DNA of 5,696 nt from positions 1 through 5,696 of the forward strand of contig JAKBJA010000037.1 in the NCBI GenBank assembly GCA_021836225.1, written 5' to 3'. Source of the stretch: Pseudomonadota bacterium (GTDB lineage: Bacteria > Pseudomonadota > Gammaproteobacteria > Burkholderiales > Thiobacillaceae). The stretch's first letter is position 1, and each line of letters opens with the position of its first letter. The position numbers were made by a program, and so were the translations under genes. Positions 1 to 5,696 of the stretch are shown here, in pieces. The notes under the pieces are model-generated. The model saw only the letters and a list, made by a program, of their open reading frames with translations, was not told the DNA's origin and did not search any database.

Positions 1-1
1 G

Positions 2-574
2 TGGATGTGCGCCGCACGTGGGGTGATTCACTCGGAAATGCCCGAACAGAAGGATGGACGCATGGCCGGATTCCAGCTCTGGCTCAACCTCCCGGCGCGG
101 TCGAAGATGGATTCGCCCTGGTACCGCGATTTCGCCGCCCGGGATCTTCCCCGCTTTTCTCCCCGTCCGGGCCTCGAGGTGACCGCTCTCGCCGGCCGCT
201 ACGCCGACCGGGCGGGGGCGGTCGAGCGTCCGCACACCGAGCCCTTCCTCCTCGACGTGCGCCTCGATCGCGACGGCTCTTTCGAAGCGTCCTTGCCCGA
301 GAGCCACAACGCCTTTCTCGTCCCCTATGCGGGTGAGGTGACGATCGAAGGAGAGCGGGTGCCGGAGAAGACGCTCGCCGTTCTCGGTCCGGGGACGAAC
401 GCCTGGGGCGTGCGGGTCGGAGCGGCTGGAGCCGCCCGTTTTCTTCTCGTCGCCGGCCGTCCTCTGGGCGAACCCGTCGTCTCTTACGGACCGTTCGTGA
501 TGACGACAGAGGAGGAGATCCGCCGGGCGGTGGACGATTATCGTTCGGGACGACTGGCTCAGGTCTCCACTTGA
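2..574 (+). CDS. Pirin-family cupin protein, 5'-truncated by window edge
   Basis: This is the C-terminal 190 codons of a pirin; the reading frame is already open at base 2 and the true start lies upstream. The first visible residues, WMCAARGVIHSEMPEQ, match the end of the pirin N-terminal cupin, where family members read W-M-T-A-G-R-G-I-x-H-S-E. The His and Glu of HSE are two of the four metal ligands known in pirins. The signature GFQLWLNLPA followed by KM and P-W-Y comes next. The C-terminal cupin ends in PVVSYGPFVMTTEEEI and DDYRSGRL, the usual pirin C-terminus. Pirins are non-haem Fe-binding bicupins; some, such as E. coli YhhW, have quercetin dioxygenase activity, and many have no known substrate. 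No signal peptide can be judged because the N-terminus is missing. The stop is TGA at 572-574. Family assignment is firm; the specific substrate is unknown. The upstream ATG at 5-7 is internal and is not the start. Confidence 0.93.
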   Translation, partial: WMCAARGVIHSEMPEQKDGRMAGFQLWLNLPARSKMDSPWYRDFAARDLPRFSPRPGLEVTALAGRYADRAGAVERPHTEPFLLDVRLDRDGSFEASLPESHNAFLVPYAGEVTIEGERVPEKTLAVLGPGTNAWGVRVGAAGAARFLLVAGRPLGEPVVSYGPFVMTTEEEIRRAVDDYRSGRLAQVST

Positions 575-929
575 TCGATTGGAAGATGTCGACCCCGTCG
601 GTGTCTCCGCAACGGAAGCGAAGACCTGGCGGTACGGATACCCTCGCTTGTGTCGGCTCCCTGGGCCACGACCTCTGGGAAGCCACGGCCAAAGATCCGC
701 GGGAATGAATGCCGGTTTGTGAACGTGGCGGCCATGCGGTTCCTCTCCGTGAGGGCACGGCGGAGAGAGAGGAGTCGACTCGAGAGCCCGCGCGCGCACC
801 CGATAGCCCAGGACCTTGAGGAAGGATGACCTTGTGGTACGGTCGGGCTTGACGGAGGTTGGGGAGGAAGTTAAGCTCCCTCGGAGCGAGGCTTGCCGTC
901 GGCCGGCCTCATTTCGAGGAGACCACGCC
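575..929. other. Non-coding stretch between the pirin gene and the exported-protein gene
   Basis: No reading frame here looks like a protein, and no tRNA or rRNA is recognisable. A 7-bp inverted repeat CTCTCCG/CGGAGAG (743-749 and 761-767, 11-nt loop) lies near the middle, followed by a perfect 10-bp palindrome GAGTCGACTC at 772-781. Neither is followed by a run of T, so neither is a good intrinsic terminator for the pirin gene. The right-hand 80 bases probably hold the promoter and leader of the gene starting at 930. Confidence 0.5.
849..877 (+). promoter_or_regulatory. Weak candidate sigma70-type promoter for the exported-protein gene
   Basis: TTGACG at 849-854 matches the -35 consensus at five of six positions. 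A 17-bp spacer leads to TAAGCT at 872-877, which matches the -10 consensus at only three of six. The pair sits about 50 bases before the ATG at 930, a plausible distance. In GC-rich DNA such matches arise by chance, so this is tentative. Confidence 0.22.
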
Positions 930-1940
930 ATGATCCAGCGCACGCTTTTTGCCTTGGCCATCTTGAGTCTCGGGGGGGCGCCCTTGCACGCCCATCCTCT
1001 CCCGGTCTATTTCGTTCCGCCCGCCCACTATCGGGTGCTCAAGAAGTTTGGAGGTTGGGGTTGGTATTACGGGGGTCAGAACAGTGTTTCCGTGAACGAA
1101 TCTCTTCTGCGCGGCTACCGCAAGGCGGCGCGTCGGGTGGGGGCCAACGCCGTTCTTCTCCGGCCGGTCTGTCCAGAGACGTGGTGTCACCCGGTGGTCC
1201 GCTTGACGCCGAACGGGACCTATGGGTGCTTCACATGTCATGTTTTCCAGACCTATACGGCTGAGGCCCTTCTTGTGCAGGGGCCGCCGTGCCCCTACCC
1301 GCGCTGGTTGTGCCGGAGGATGGAGCCCGCGAAGCTCTTCTCCCGCCGTGTGCGTGACCGGCTTCTCGAGCAACGACGGCCCGCGCTCGAAAACGTACGA
1401 ACGCGGGGGGCGGGGCGCACGTGGGCGGTGGGACTCAGTCTCGGCACGCCGCAGGTGGCGTCTGAGCGGCGCTGGCTGACAACCCACCCGGGCGCAAAGG
1501 TCACGAGCACTTTCGTTCGGGGGACCGCTTGCCCCGCGGACGAGAGACGCCACTTGATGTGGCTTTTCCCTCTGATCTCCCAACCGGTTTTGGCGAAACT
1601 GAACACGAACGGTCGGGTGAGCCGACGCGTGACGTTGCTCCGTTCCCAGGGTCTCCTCTCGTCCGAAGAGTTGATTGATTTGATGCGACGGATGCGCTTC
1701 GCGACAAAAACCCTCGGAGGCCAGTCCCCGCTTCTGGTCGCGGACTGGCATGTGGTGATGTTCTCCCCCCACAAACCGATCCCGGTGGGAGTCATTTGCT
1801 GGTATCCGCCCTGTCCGGCCCGGTCTTGTCGTCGCGGAAGGATGGCGAGGCGGCTCGAGTGGCGGGTGATCGCCTCGACGGGTGGAGCGCGCCCGGTTCT
1901 CATCGATCCGGTGGCCGAGTGGAGGCGTTCATCGCCCTGA
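930..1940 (+). CDS. Exported cysteine-rich protein of unknown function with a CXXCH motif
   Basis: A 336-residue protein that I do not recognise as a named family. The start at ATG 930 is supported by GAGGAG at 916-921, eight bases upstream, and by a classic signal peptide directly after it: MIQR, a hydrophobic core at residues 5-16, and likely cleavage after Leu-His-Ala at 19-21. The TTG-initiated extension from 816 would bury that signal and is disfavoured. Residues about 30-115 contain a Gly/Trp/Tyr-rich stretch, then an AARRVGANAVLL helix-strand segment. This resembles the 'A..xGANAV' motif of small envelope proteins such as RcsF, DUF4156 and YbjQ-like domains; that is a motif resemblance only. 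Ten cysteines are present (81, 86, 100, 103, 121, 128, 201, 290, 295, 299). C100-F-T-C103-H104 fits the c-type haem attachment pattern, and C81 to C86-H87 is a CX4CH. Disulfides or metal binding are alternatives. The C-terminal half has no recognised domain. Stop is TGA at 1938-1940. Confidence 0.72.
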   Translation: MIQRTLFALAILSLGGAPLHAHPLPVYFVPPAHYRVLKKFGGWGWYYGGQNSVSVNESLLRGYRKAARRVGANAVLLRPVCPETWCHPVVRLTPNGTYGCFTCHVFQTYTAEALLVQGPPCPYPRWLCRRMEPAKLFSRRVRDRLLEQRRPALENVRTRGAGRTWAVGLSLGTPQVASERRWLTTHPGAKVTSTFVRGTACPADERRHLMWLFPLISQPVLAKLNTNGRVSRRVTLLRSQGLLSSEELIDLMRRMRFATKTLGGQSPLLVADWHVVMFSPHKPIPVGVICWYPPCPARSCRRGRMARRLEWRVIASTGGARPVLIDPVAEWRRSSP

Positions 1941-2003
1941 GGTTTGGCTGGCCTGGTTGTCCGGAGGAGAAGGCCCACTCTTCGAGCGGGTTATCAAGGC
2001 GCG

Positions 2004-2041
2004 GGCCACACGGTCTCCGTGGCCGCTCCGAGAGATCGGAG
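2004..2041 (+). terminator. Two adjacent hairpins downstream of the exported-protein gene (possible transcript end)
   Basis: First hairpin: GGCC and ACGG pair with CCGT and GGCC (2004-2024) around a TCT loop, with a two-base AC bulge. Second hairpin: a perfect 6-bp stem CTCCGA/TCGGAG at 2026-2031 and 2036-2041, closed by a GAGA loop, which is a GNRA-type tetraloop. A T5 run follows only at 2062-2066, 20 bases after the second stem, so this is not a textbook intrinsic terminator. It lies 64 bases past the stop codon at 1940. It might instead stabilise the 3' end of the mRNA. Confidence 0.27.
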
Positions 2042-2709
2042 GACATGGGCGCCCGCCTGGCTTTTTGAAGAGTGGAACGGGCAGAGCCGAAAAGATCGAT
2101 CCTTGAGGTGGGTCTCACGTGTCGGGGCACTCGGGTATCCGGATGTCCAAGCTGCCGCAACGTTTGGAGGCTCCTCGGTGGGACGGGCCGTTCTTTCCTT
2201 GAATCCTTGGTGGCGGTGGCGGACGATGAGCCGTTCGGAGTTTCGGCGGGGAGGCGTAAACTACCCTTGGATTCTGTGACTATTTCTCATGCCTGTGTGC
2301 CGCGGACGATCCCACCGGAGGTACCTGTCTTGTGATTGCACGCTCACTTTTGCCCTCGCGTTTTCCACTGAGACGGCTGACCTTGACGGAAGGCCTGTTC
2401 CGCGGGGTCGGTGCGAGAGCGCACGCGAGGAACTTGCGGCATGAGCGGCACCGCCTTCATCGAATTTCCTGTCGCCCAGGCCGCCTTCGGACGGCTTCAA
2501 GCCATCGCATGGCACCTCGCCCACGGCCCGAAACACTCCCTCCGCCGAGCGGTTGAACACGGGCGAGGTTGCGACACGGGCGAGCCAGCCGCCGGACCCG
2601 CATTACGACGGTGCCGAGGGTGGCCGTCCGCGGGTCCGGATGCGCACGGGCACGTGGTCGCCAATCGGCCCTCGAACGAACGACTTTCGCCGGTTTCGCA
2701 TCCTTGCAC

Positions 2710-2749
2710 TACTCAGGCCATTGAGTAAAAGTACTCAGTTATCTGAGCA
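2710..2749. promoter_or_regulatory. Tandem palindromic half-site cluster, probable operator
   Basis: Four 6-bp half-sites alternate in orientation. TACTCA (2710-2715), six bases, then TGAGTA (2722-2727) form the first palindrome. After four bases, TACTCA (2732-2737), six bases, then TGAGCA (2744-2749, one mismatch) form the second. Each palindrome is 18 bp and their centres are 22 bp apart, about two helical turns, so two bound dimers would sit on the same face of the DNA. The central half-sites also form a 6-bp stem around AAAG, so an RNA or cruciform hairpin is an alternative reading. The stretch is visibly richer in A+T than its surroundings. No regulator gene is in the window. Operator function is inference from geometry; autoregulated HTH (for example XRE-type) repressors bind sites of this general form. 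Confidence 0.5.
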
Positions 2750-2832
2750 ACTCACGCTCTCTCTACCGCCGGCCGCAGGCGGCCGAGCTGTCACGCCGGC
2801 TCGCCGAGGCCCGAAGCCACATCAAGCATGCT
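2731..2832 (+). pseudogene. Possible N-terminal remnant of an AAA/DUF4143-type ATPase gene
   Basis: In the frame beginning at 2731 the DNA reads VLSYLSNSRSLYRRP, then QAAELSRRLAEARSHIK. From memory this resembles the segment just ahead of the Walker A loop in AAA_14/DUF4143 ATPases, which often read 'RP-x-AAEL-x-RRLAEPRRFIQV' before GPRQVGKTT. No Walker A follows here: after about base 2825 the frame turns into Arg/Pro-rich sequence and stops at about 2932. There is no ATG, GTG or TTG start between the in-frame TGA at 2722-2724 and this segment. If the likeness is real, this is a 30-odd codon scrap left by deletion or recombination. Its first codons coincide with the second palindrome at 2732-2749. 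The match is short and may be chance, so confidence is low. Confidence 0.3.
2770..2785. repeat. Perfect 7-bp GC inverted repeat
   Basis: CGGCCGC (2770-2776) and GCGGCCG (2779-2785) are exact reverse complements separated by AG, or can be read as five pairs with a six-base loop. It lies 20 bases after the half-site cluster and inside the possible gene remnant. No T-run follows on the + strand, so terminator function is not supported. It could be chance in GC-rich sequence. Confidence 0.3.
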
Positions 2833-2878
2833 CCGGAGTGCGGGACGTTGCCCCGAAGAAGGGCACCCCCCATCCCGC

Positions 2879-2920
2879 GTCGACGGATACAGTGTCGCCC
2901 GTATCTTGCGTCCCGTCGAC
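2879..2920 (-). repeat. 8-bp inverted repeat downstream of the DUF3667 gene
   Basis: GTCGACGG (2879-2886) and CCGTCGAC (2913-2920) are perfect reverse complements with a 26-base spacer. They lie 36 to 77 bases past the stop of the minus-strand DUF3667 gene. The long loop and absent T-run argue against an intrinsic terminator. The arms themselves contain the palindrome GTCGAC, so each half could also be a separate site. Confidence 0.22.
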
Positions 2921-2955
2921 AACCCGGGCCTTGAGACGCCGTCCGTGCGGAGACT

Positions 2956-3993
2956 TCAGTGCCAGACGCTCAGCGTGAAGGTGAGGATGGTGAGCGCCCC
3001 AAGAGGGATCGCGTAAGCGATCGCGATCAGGGGGAAGGTGAGGAACGTCCGTCTCCAACCTAGAGCGTAGATGCGCTTTTGCATGAGGAAGAGATAGACA
3101 GGAATCCACGCGAGGATGACGCCGCTCAGTGTTTTCAGTGGCCAGGCCAGCCACTCCAGCGACCCGGCCGTCCGGGCGAGGGCGGCGAGTCCGACCGCGA
3201 GGAGGAGGTCGAGGAAGAGAAAGGCGTGGCTGTGAAGCGCCACGAGAAGATGCTCGGCGTAGAGGCGACGACGAAAGAAGGCCTTCAAGATCAGGGCAAA
3301 GATCGGCATCAGGAGGACGAGCACCAGGGGGAAGCGGCGGAGGAAACGCTCGAGGGGTGGTTGGACGGCCTGGGCGGCGGCCCGGGTTTCGGTTCGTGGG
3401 CGGATGTCCCGCTCCGGCCCCGGGCGCGCGGGGACGGCGGCCCCCTGGAGCACCCGATCGCGTGCGCGGGCGGCGCGCGCAACGTTCCCTTCCTCCATGC
3501 GGAGGAGGTTTTGCAGGAAAGGAGGAGTGCGCGGATTGCGAAGAGAGCGGCGGATCTTCGCGAGAAGAGCGTTTCGGGTTTGGGCGACGGCGGCCACCGT
3601 ACGGTCGTGGGCGAAGAGGGCGCTGATCGCTTTTCCCGACGTCACGTGCGGAGGTGGAAGAGCCAGACGGAAGACGAGGAAGGCCGCCAGGGCGAGAAAG
3701 AACATCAGGCGGAAGGGCGCCACCTGCCGCACGCGATGTCCACGCAGATACTCGAGTGTGAGCGCCCCCGGGCGGAAGAGCAACGGGAAGAGCGTGTCGC
3801 GAATCCGGGCGTCGAAGTGGAAGATGTTCTCGAGCGAGTCGGCGAGGAGACTGCGAAAGCCGCGCAGCGGATCGTGACTCTCCTGACCACAGCGGTAACA
3901 CCAGCGGCCGAGAAGGGGGGTCGCACAGTTCGCGCAGCGTTCTCCTAACGTTTCGGCCGCCCGCGGTTCGGCTGTCTCATCGGGTTCGGGCAC
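2956..3993 (-). CDS. DUF3667 domain-containing zinc-ribbon membrane protein
   Basis: The protein opens with a four-cysteine zinc ribbon CANCATPLLGRWCYRC (Cys 20, 23, 32, 35, counting from GTG 3993), then GQESHDPLRGF. A conserved stretch follows, with HFDARIRDTL, a 'RPG' turn, EYLRGHRV and VAPFRL, which is the DUF3667 signature. About five membrane segments can be seen, at residues 91-113, 221-240, 255-274, 281-303 and 317-342. The first two are separated by an Arg-rich hydrophilic loop of roughly 100 residues. The YAEHLLVALHSHAF motif at 245-258 is also typical of the family. The function of DUF3667 proteins is not established; location is presumably the inner membrane. The start is uncertain. 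GTG 3993 gives 345 residues and places the ribbon near the N-terminus, as is usual. GTG 4041 (361 residues) and TTG 4125 (389 residues) are in frame, but neither has a good Shine-Dalgarno, and the longest would span the promoter-like box at 4101. It is divergent from the carboxypeptidase gene. Confidence 0.88.
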   Translation of the reverse strand: MPEPDETAEPRAAETLGERCANCATPLLGRWCYRCGQESHDPLRGFRSLLADSLENIFHFDARIRDTLFPLLFRPGALTLEYLRGHRVRQVAPFRLMFFLALAAFLVFRLALPPPHVTSGKAISALFAHDRTVAAVAQTRNALLAKIRRSLRNPRTPPFLQNLLRMEEGNVARAARARDRVLQGAAVPARPGPERDIRPRTETRAAAQAVQPPLERFLRRFPLVLVLLMPIFALILKAFFRRRLYAEHLLVALHSHAFLFLDLLLAVGLAALARTAGSLEWLAWPLKTLSGVILAWIPVYLFLMQKRIYALGWRRTFLTFPLIAIAYAIPLGALTILTFTLSVWH

Positions 3994-4100
3994 GAGGCTT
4001 CTCGCGCGGAGATTCCGAGGGATGATAGCCGCAAGAGGCACGCGGGTCTGCGTCCGACCCTCCCCCGAGGGAAAGGGGCCGCGGCGGGCGGGGGAAAGCC

Positions 4101-4106
4101 TATAAT
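4101..4106 (+). promoter_or_regulatory. Perfect -10 box in the divergent intergenic region
   Basis: TATAAT matches the sigma70 -10 consensus exactly and stands out in GC-rich surroundings. No recognisable -35 lies 16-18 bases upstream (the bases there are GC only), and there is no extended TG. If used, it gives a leader of about 140 bases to the ATG at 4255. On the opposite strand the same bases read GATTATAGG, a weaker -10-like sequence that could serve the DUF3667 gene if that gene starts at 4041 or 3993. Confidence 0.35.
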
Positions 4107-4254
4107 CGGTCTGTCCCGAGGGCAAAGGAATCCCGGGAGCCGCCCGCGGACGGGGGCGGGTTCTCGCCGCGCGGGCGCGGTTCCGCAGGAAGCGCCTTGA
4201 GGATCCGCCGTCCGCCGGATGCGTACGGCTTCCGTTTCGTCATGAGGTCCCCGT
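4107..4254 (+). other. Leader region of the carboxypeptidase gene
   Basis: No gene is seen here. The stretch contains an inverted repeat CCGCCC/GGGCGG (4140-4145 and 4154-4159), and a tandem direct repeat of TCCGCCG (4204-4210 and 4211-4217). ATCCG and CGGAT at 4203-4207 and 4216-4220 can pair across the repeat. The Shine-Dalgarno GAGG at 4244-4247 lies seven bases before ATG 4255. The structures may affect translation, but nothing matches a known riboswitch. Confidence 0.3.
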
Positions 4255-5696
4255 ATGAAATCCCTGAAGTCCCTCCTTCCCGCTCTTTTGGTAGCGGTTG
4301 TGGGCGCGCCGCTCTGGGCGGCGCCTCCGCCTCCCGCCGCCCCCGCCCCGGTGCCGAAGCACTATCTCTACTGGACGAAATCCCACGAGAGCGTGACCTA
4401 CGGCAGCGTGGTCATCGACGGCAAGCGCGTCAAGTACAAGGCGGTCGCCGGCACGATCATCCTCCGGAACCACAAGCACCAGCCGGCGATGAGCATGTTC
4501 TACATCGCCTACTTCAAACGCGGCGTCAACCCCTCCCGACGGCCCATCACGTTCTTCTACAACGGCGGCCCGGGCTCCTCGACGGTCTGGCTGCATATGG
4601 GCGCGTACGGACCGTACCGCATCGTGACGGCGCCCGCGCCGAACCACACGCCGGCCGCTCCCTACCGCATCGTTCCGAACCACCAGAGTCTCCTCAACGC
4701 GACCGACGAGGTCTTCATCGATGCGCCGGCGACGGGGTTCAGCCGCCTTCTCCCCGACGGTAACCCGAAAGACTACTTCGGCATCGACCAGGACGGCCAC
4801 GCCTTCGCCGATTTCATCGTCCAGTTCCTTTCCAAGTTCAACCGCTGGAATTCGCCGAAGTACCTCTACGGCGAGAGCTACGGGACGACGCGTGATGCGG
4901 TGCTCGCCTGGATCCTCGAAAACGACAAGAACGTCGATCTCAACGGCATCGTCTTTCAGTCGACCATCCTCAACTTCGACACGAGCATCGACGGCCCGGG
5001 CATGAATCCCGGGATCAACATTCCCTACGCGCTCGCGCTTCCGACGTTCGCCGCCACCTCGTGGTACCACAAGCGGCTTCCGGCCTCGATGCAGAGTCTT
5101 CCGCTCACGACCGTGATCCACGACGCCGAGCATTTCGCCATGCACGGCTACCTCGCGGCCCTCAACGCAGGCAACGTCCTCCCGCGGGCCCGTGAACGGG
5201 CCGTCGCCGAACGGCTCCACGAGCTCACGGGTCTCCCCGTCCGCTACTGGATCCGGGCCGATCTCCGCGTGAGCGGGGGCGAATACGAGCACGAGCTCAT
5301 GCTGCCCTTCGGCGACACCACGGGACGCCTCGACACCCGCTTCCTCGGGCCCACGATGAATCCGCTCGCGCGCACGGCCTACTACGATCCGCAGTCCTCG
5401 GCGATCAGTCAGGCCTACGTCGCGGCCTTCAACTGGTACACGGAGAACGTCCTCAAGTTCGGCGCCGGCCACTACTACCGGCCGGTCTATTACGGCCATC
5501 TCCACTGGAGCTTCAAGAACCGTGCGCCCTTCACGCACTATCCGCAGTTCATGCCGAACGTGATGCTCAACCTGGCGGCGGCGATGAAATACAACCCCGA
5601 CCTCAAGGTCCTGGTCCTCGGCGGCTACTACGATCTCGCCACGCCCTTCTACGCGGCCTGGTACCAGTTCGAGCAGCTCCCGATCTCGCGCAAGCT
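4255..5696 (+). CDS. Secreted S10-family serine carboxypeptidase, 3'-truncated by window edge
   Basis: The frame is open from ATG 4255 to the window end, giving 480 complete codons. The N-terminus MKSLKSLLPALLVAVVGAPLW is a signal peptide with cleavage expected after Ala22 or Ala23, followed by a Pro/Ala-rich linker to about residue 34. Core S10 landmarks appear in order: NGGPGSS at 103-109 (oxyanion hole), DAPATGFS from 156 (family D-x-P-x-G-x-G-F-S region), GESYG at 206-210 with nucleophile Ser208, and GGYYDLATPF with Asp460 as the probable catalytic Asp. The catalytic His should lie just beyond the window. Family members release C-terminal amino acids from peptides, typically at acid pH; bacterial homologues are usually about 500 residues, so little is missing. 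The expected location is periplasmic or extracellular. GAGG at 4244-4247 supports the start. It is divergent from the DUF3667 gene, with no visible operon partner inside the window. Family assignment is firm; the substrate is unknown. Confidence 0.95.
   Translation, partial: MKSLKSLLPALLVAVVGAPLWAAPPPPAAPAPVPKHYLYWTKSHESVTYGSVVIDGKRVKYKAVAGTIILRNHKHQPAMSMFYIAYFKRGVNPSRRPITFFYNGGPGSSTVWLHMGAYGPYRIVTAPAPNHTPAAPYRIVPNHQSLLNATDEVFIDAPATGFSRLLPDGNPKDYFGIDQDGHAFADFIVQFLSKFNRWNSPKYLYGESYGTTRDAVLAWILENDKNVDLNGIVFQSTILNFDTSIDGPGMNPGINIPYALALPTFAATSWYHKRLPASMQSLPLTTVIHDAEHFAMHGYLAALNAGNVLPRARERAVAERLHELTGLPVRYWIRADLRVSGGEYEHELMLPFGDTTGRLDTRFLGPTMNPLARTAYYDPQSSAISQAYVAAFNWYTENVLKFGAGHYYRPVYYGHLHWSFKNRAPFTHYPQFMPNVMLNLAAAMKYNPDLKVLVLGGYYDLATPFYAAWYQFEQLPISRK

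Larger units (their letters stand above)
1941..2955. other. About 1 kb gene-poor intergenic region
   Basis: All six frames contain only short, Arg- and Pro-rich open stretches without recognisable domains, typical of chance frames in GC-rich DNA. The longest (about 100 codons) have no convincing start or family resemblance. No tRNA, rRNA, CRISPR or insertion-sequence ends were seen. What is visible is hairpins at 2004-2041, the half-site cluster at 2710-2749, a possible gene remnant at 2731-2832, a strong short hairpin at 2770-2785 and a distant inverted repeat at 2879-2920. These are listed separately. The region lies between two convergent genes, so it could be decayed accessory DNA. Confidence 0.5.

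Noticed and set aside
870..885. GAAGTTAAGCTC-like stretch recalling part of 5S rRNA
   Set aside because: The rest of the 5S sequence and its stems are absent on either side; the match is only a few bases.
816..929. TTG-initiated N-terminal extension of the exported protein
   Set aside because: It would place 38 charged residues ahead of a well-formed signal peptide, and the ribosome binding site GAGGAG sits correctly for ATG 930.
909..1772. A 287-codon minus-strand frame opposite the exported-protein gene
   Set aside because: No signal or domain is recognisable, and the + strand frame has a Shine-Dalgarno and a clean signal peptide.
2332..2556. A 74-codon + strand frame starting GTG with GGAGG ten bases upstream
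   Set aside because: The Shine-Dalgarno is good, but the product is Arg/Pro/His-rich with no recognisable feature, and the whole neighbourhood gives similar chance frames.
2822..3901. A 359-codon minus-strand frame overlapping the DUF3667 gene
   Set aside because: Arg/Pro/Ser-rich without domains; the adjacent frame has the zinc ribbon, membrane segments and DUF3667 motifs.
4240..5538. A 432-codon open frame on the minus strand opposite the carboxypeptidase gene
   Set aside because: The + strand frame carries all S10 landmarks and a signal peptide. The antisense frame is low-complexity (Val, Arg, Glu, Asp rich), with no domain, and is the expected by-product of GC-biased third codon positions.

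Overview
The window is GC-rich DNA typical of a bacterial chromosome. It carries four protein genes, two of them cut by the window edges. The gene mix is a pirin cupin, a DUF3667 membrane protein and an exported S10 serine carboxypeptidase. Together with high-GC codon use and clear Shine-Dalgarno/signal-peptide architecture, this suits a Gram-negative bacterium, perhaps a gammaproteobacterium or an acidobacterium. That placement is inference; no rRNA or other phylogenetic marker is present.

Layout, left to right. Bases 2-574 (+) hold the C-terminal part of a pirin-family protein whose start lies upstream of the window. Bases 575-929 are non-coding as far as can be seen. Bases 930-1940 (+) encode a 336-residue exported, cysteine-rich protein of unknown function that carries a CXXCH motif. 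Bases 1941-2955 are about 1 kb with no convincing intact gene. This stretch holds two hairpins just after the previous gene, an unusual AT-richer cluster of four alternating 6-bp half-sites at 2710-2749, and a possible broken N-terminal piece of an ATPase-like gene that overlaps the cluster. Bases 2956-3993 (-) encode a DUF3667-type zinc-ribbon membrane protein. Bases 4255-5696 (+) encode the first 480 residues of a secreted S10 carboxypeptidase; the catalytic histidine region lies beyond the window.

The DUF3667 and S10 genes are divergent and share a short intergenic region that contains a perfect TATAAT box on the + strand. The unknown exported protein and the DUF3667 gene are convergent across the gene-poor 1 kb. 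No operon linking the genes is evident: spacings are large and directions alternate. The pirin (normally cytoplasmic), the exported cysteine-rich protein, the inner-membrane protein and the exported peptidase show no obvious shared pathway. The features most worth a second look are the tandem palindromes at 2710-2749 with the adjoining gene remnant, and the CXXCH-bearing exported protein.
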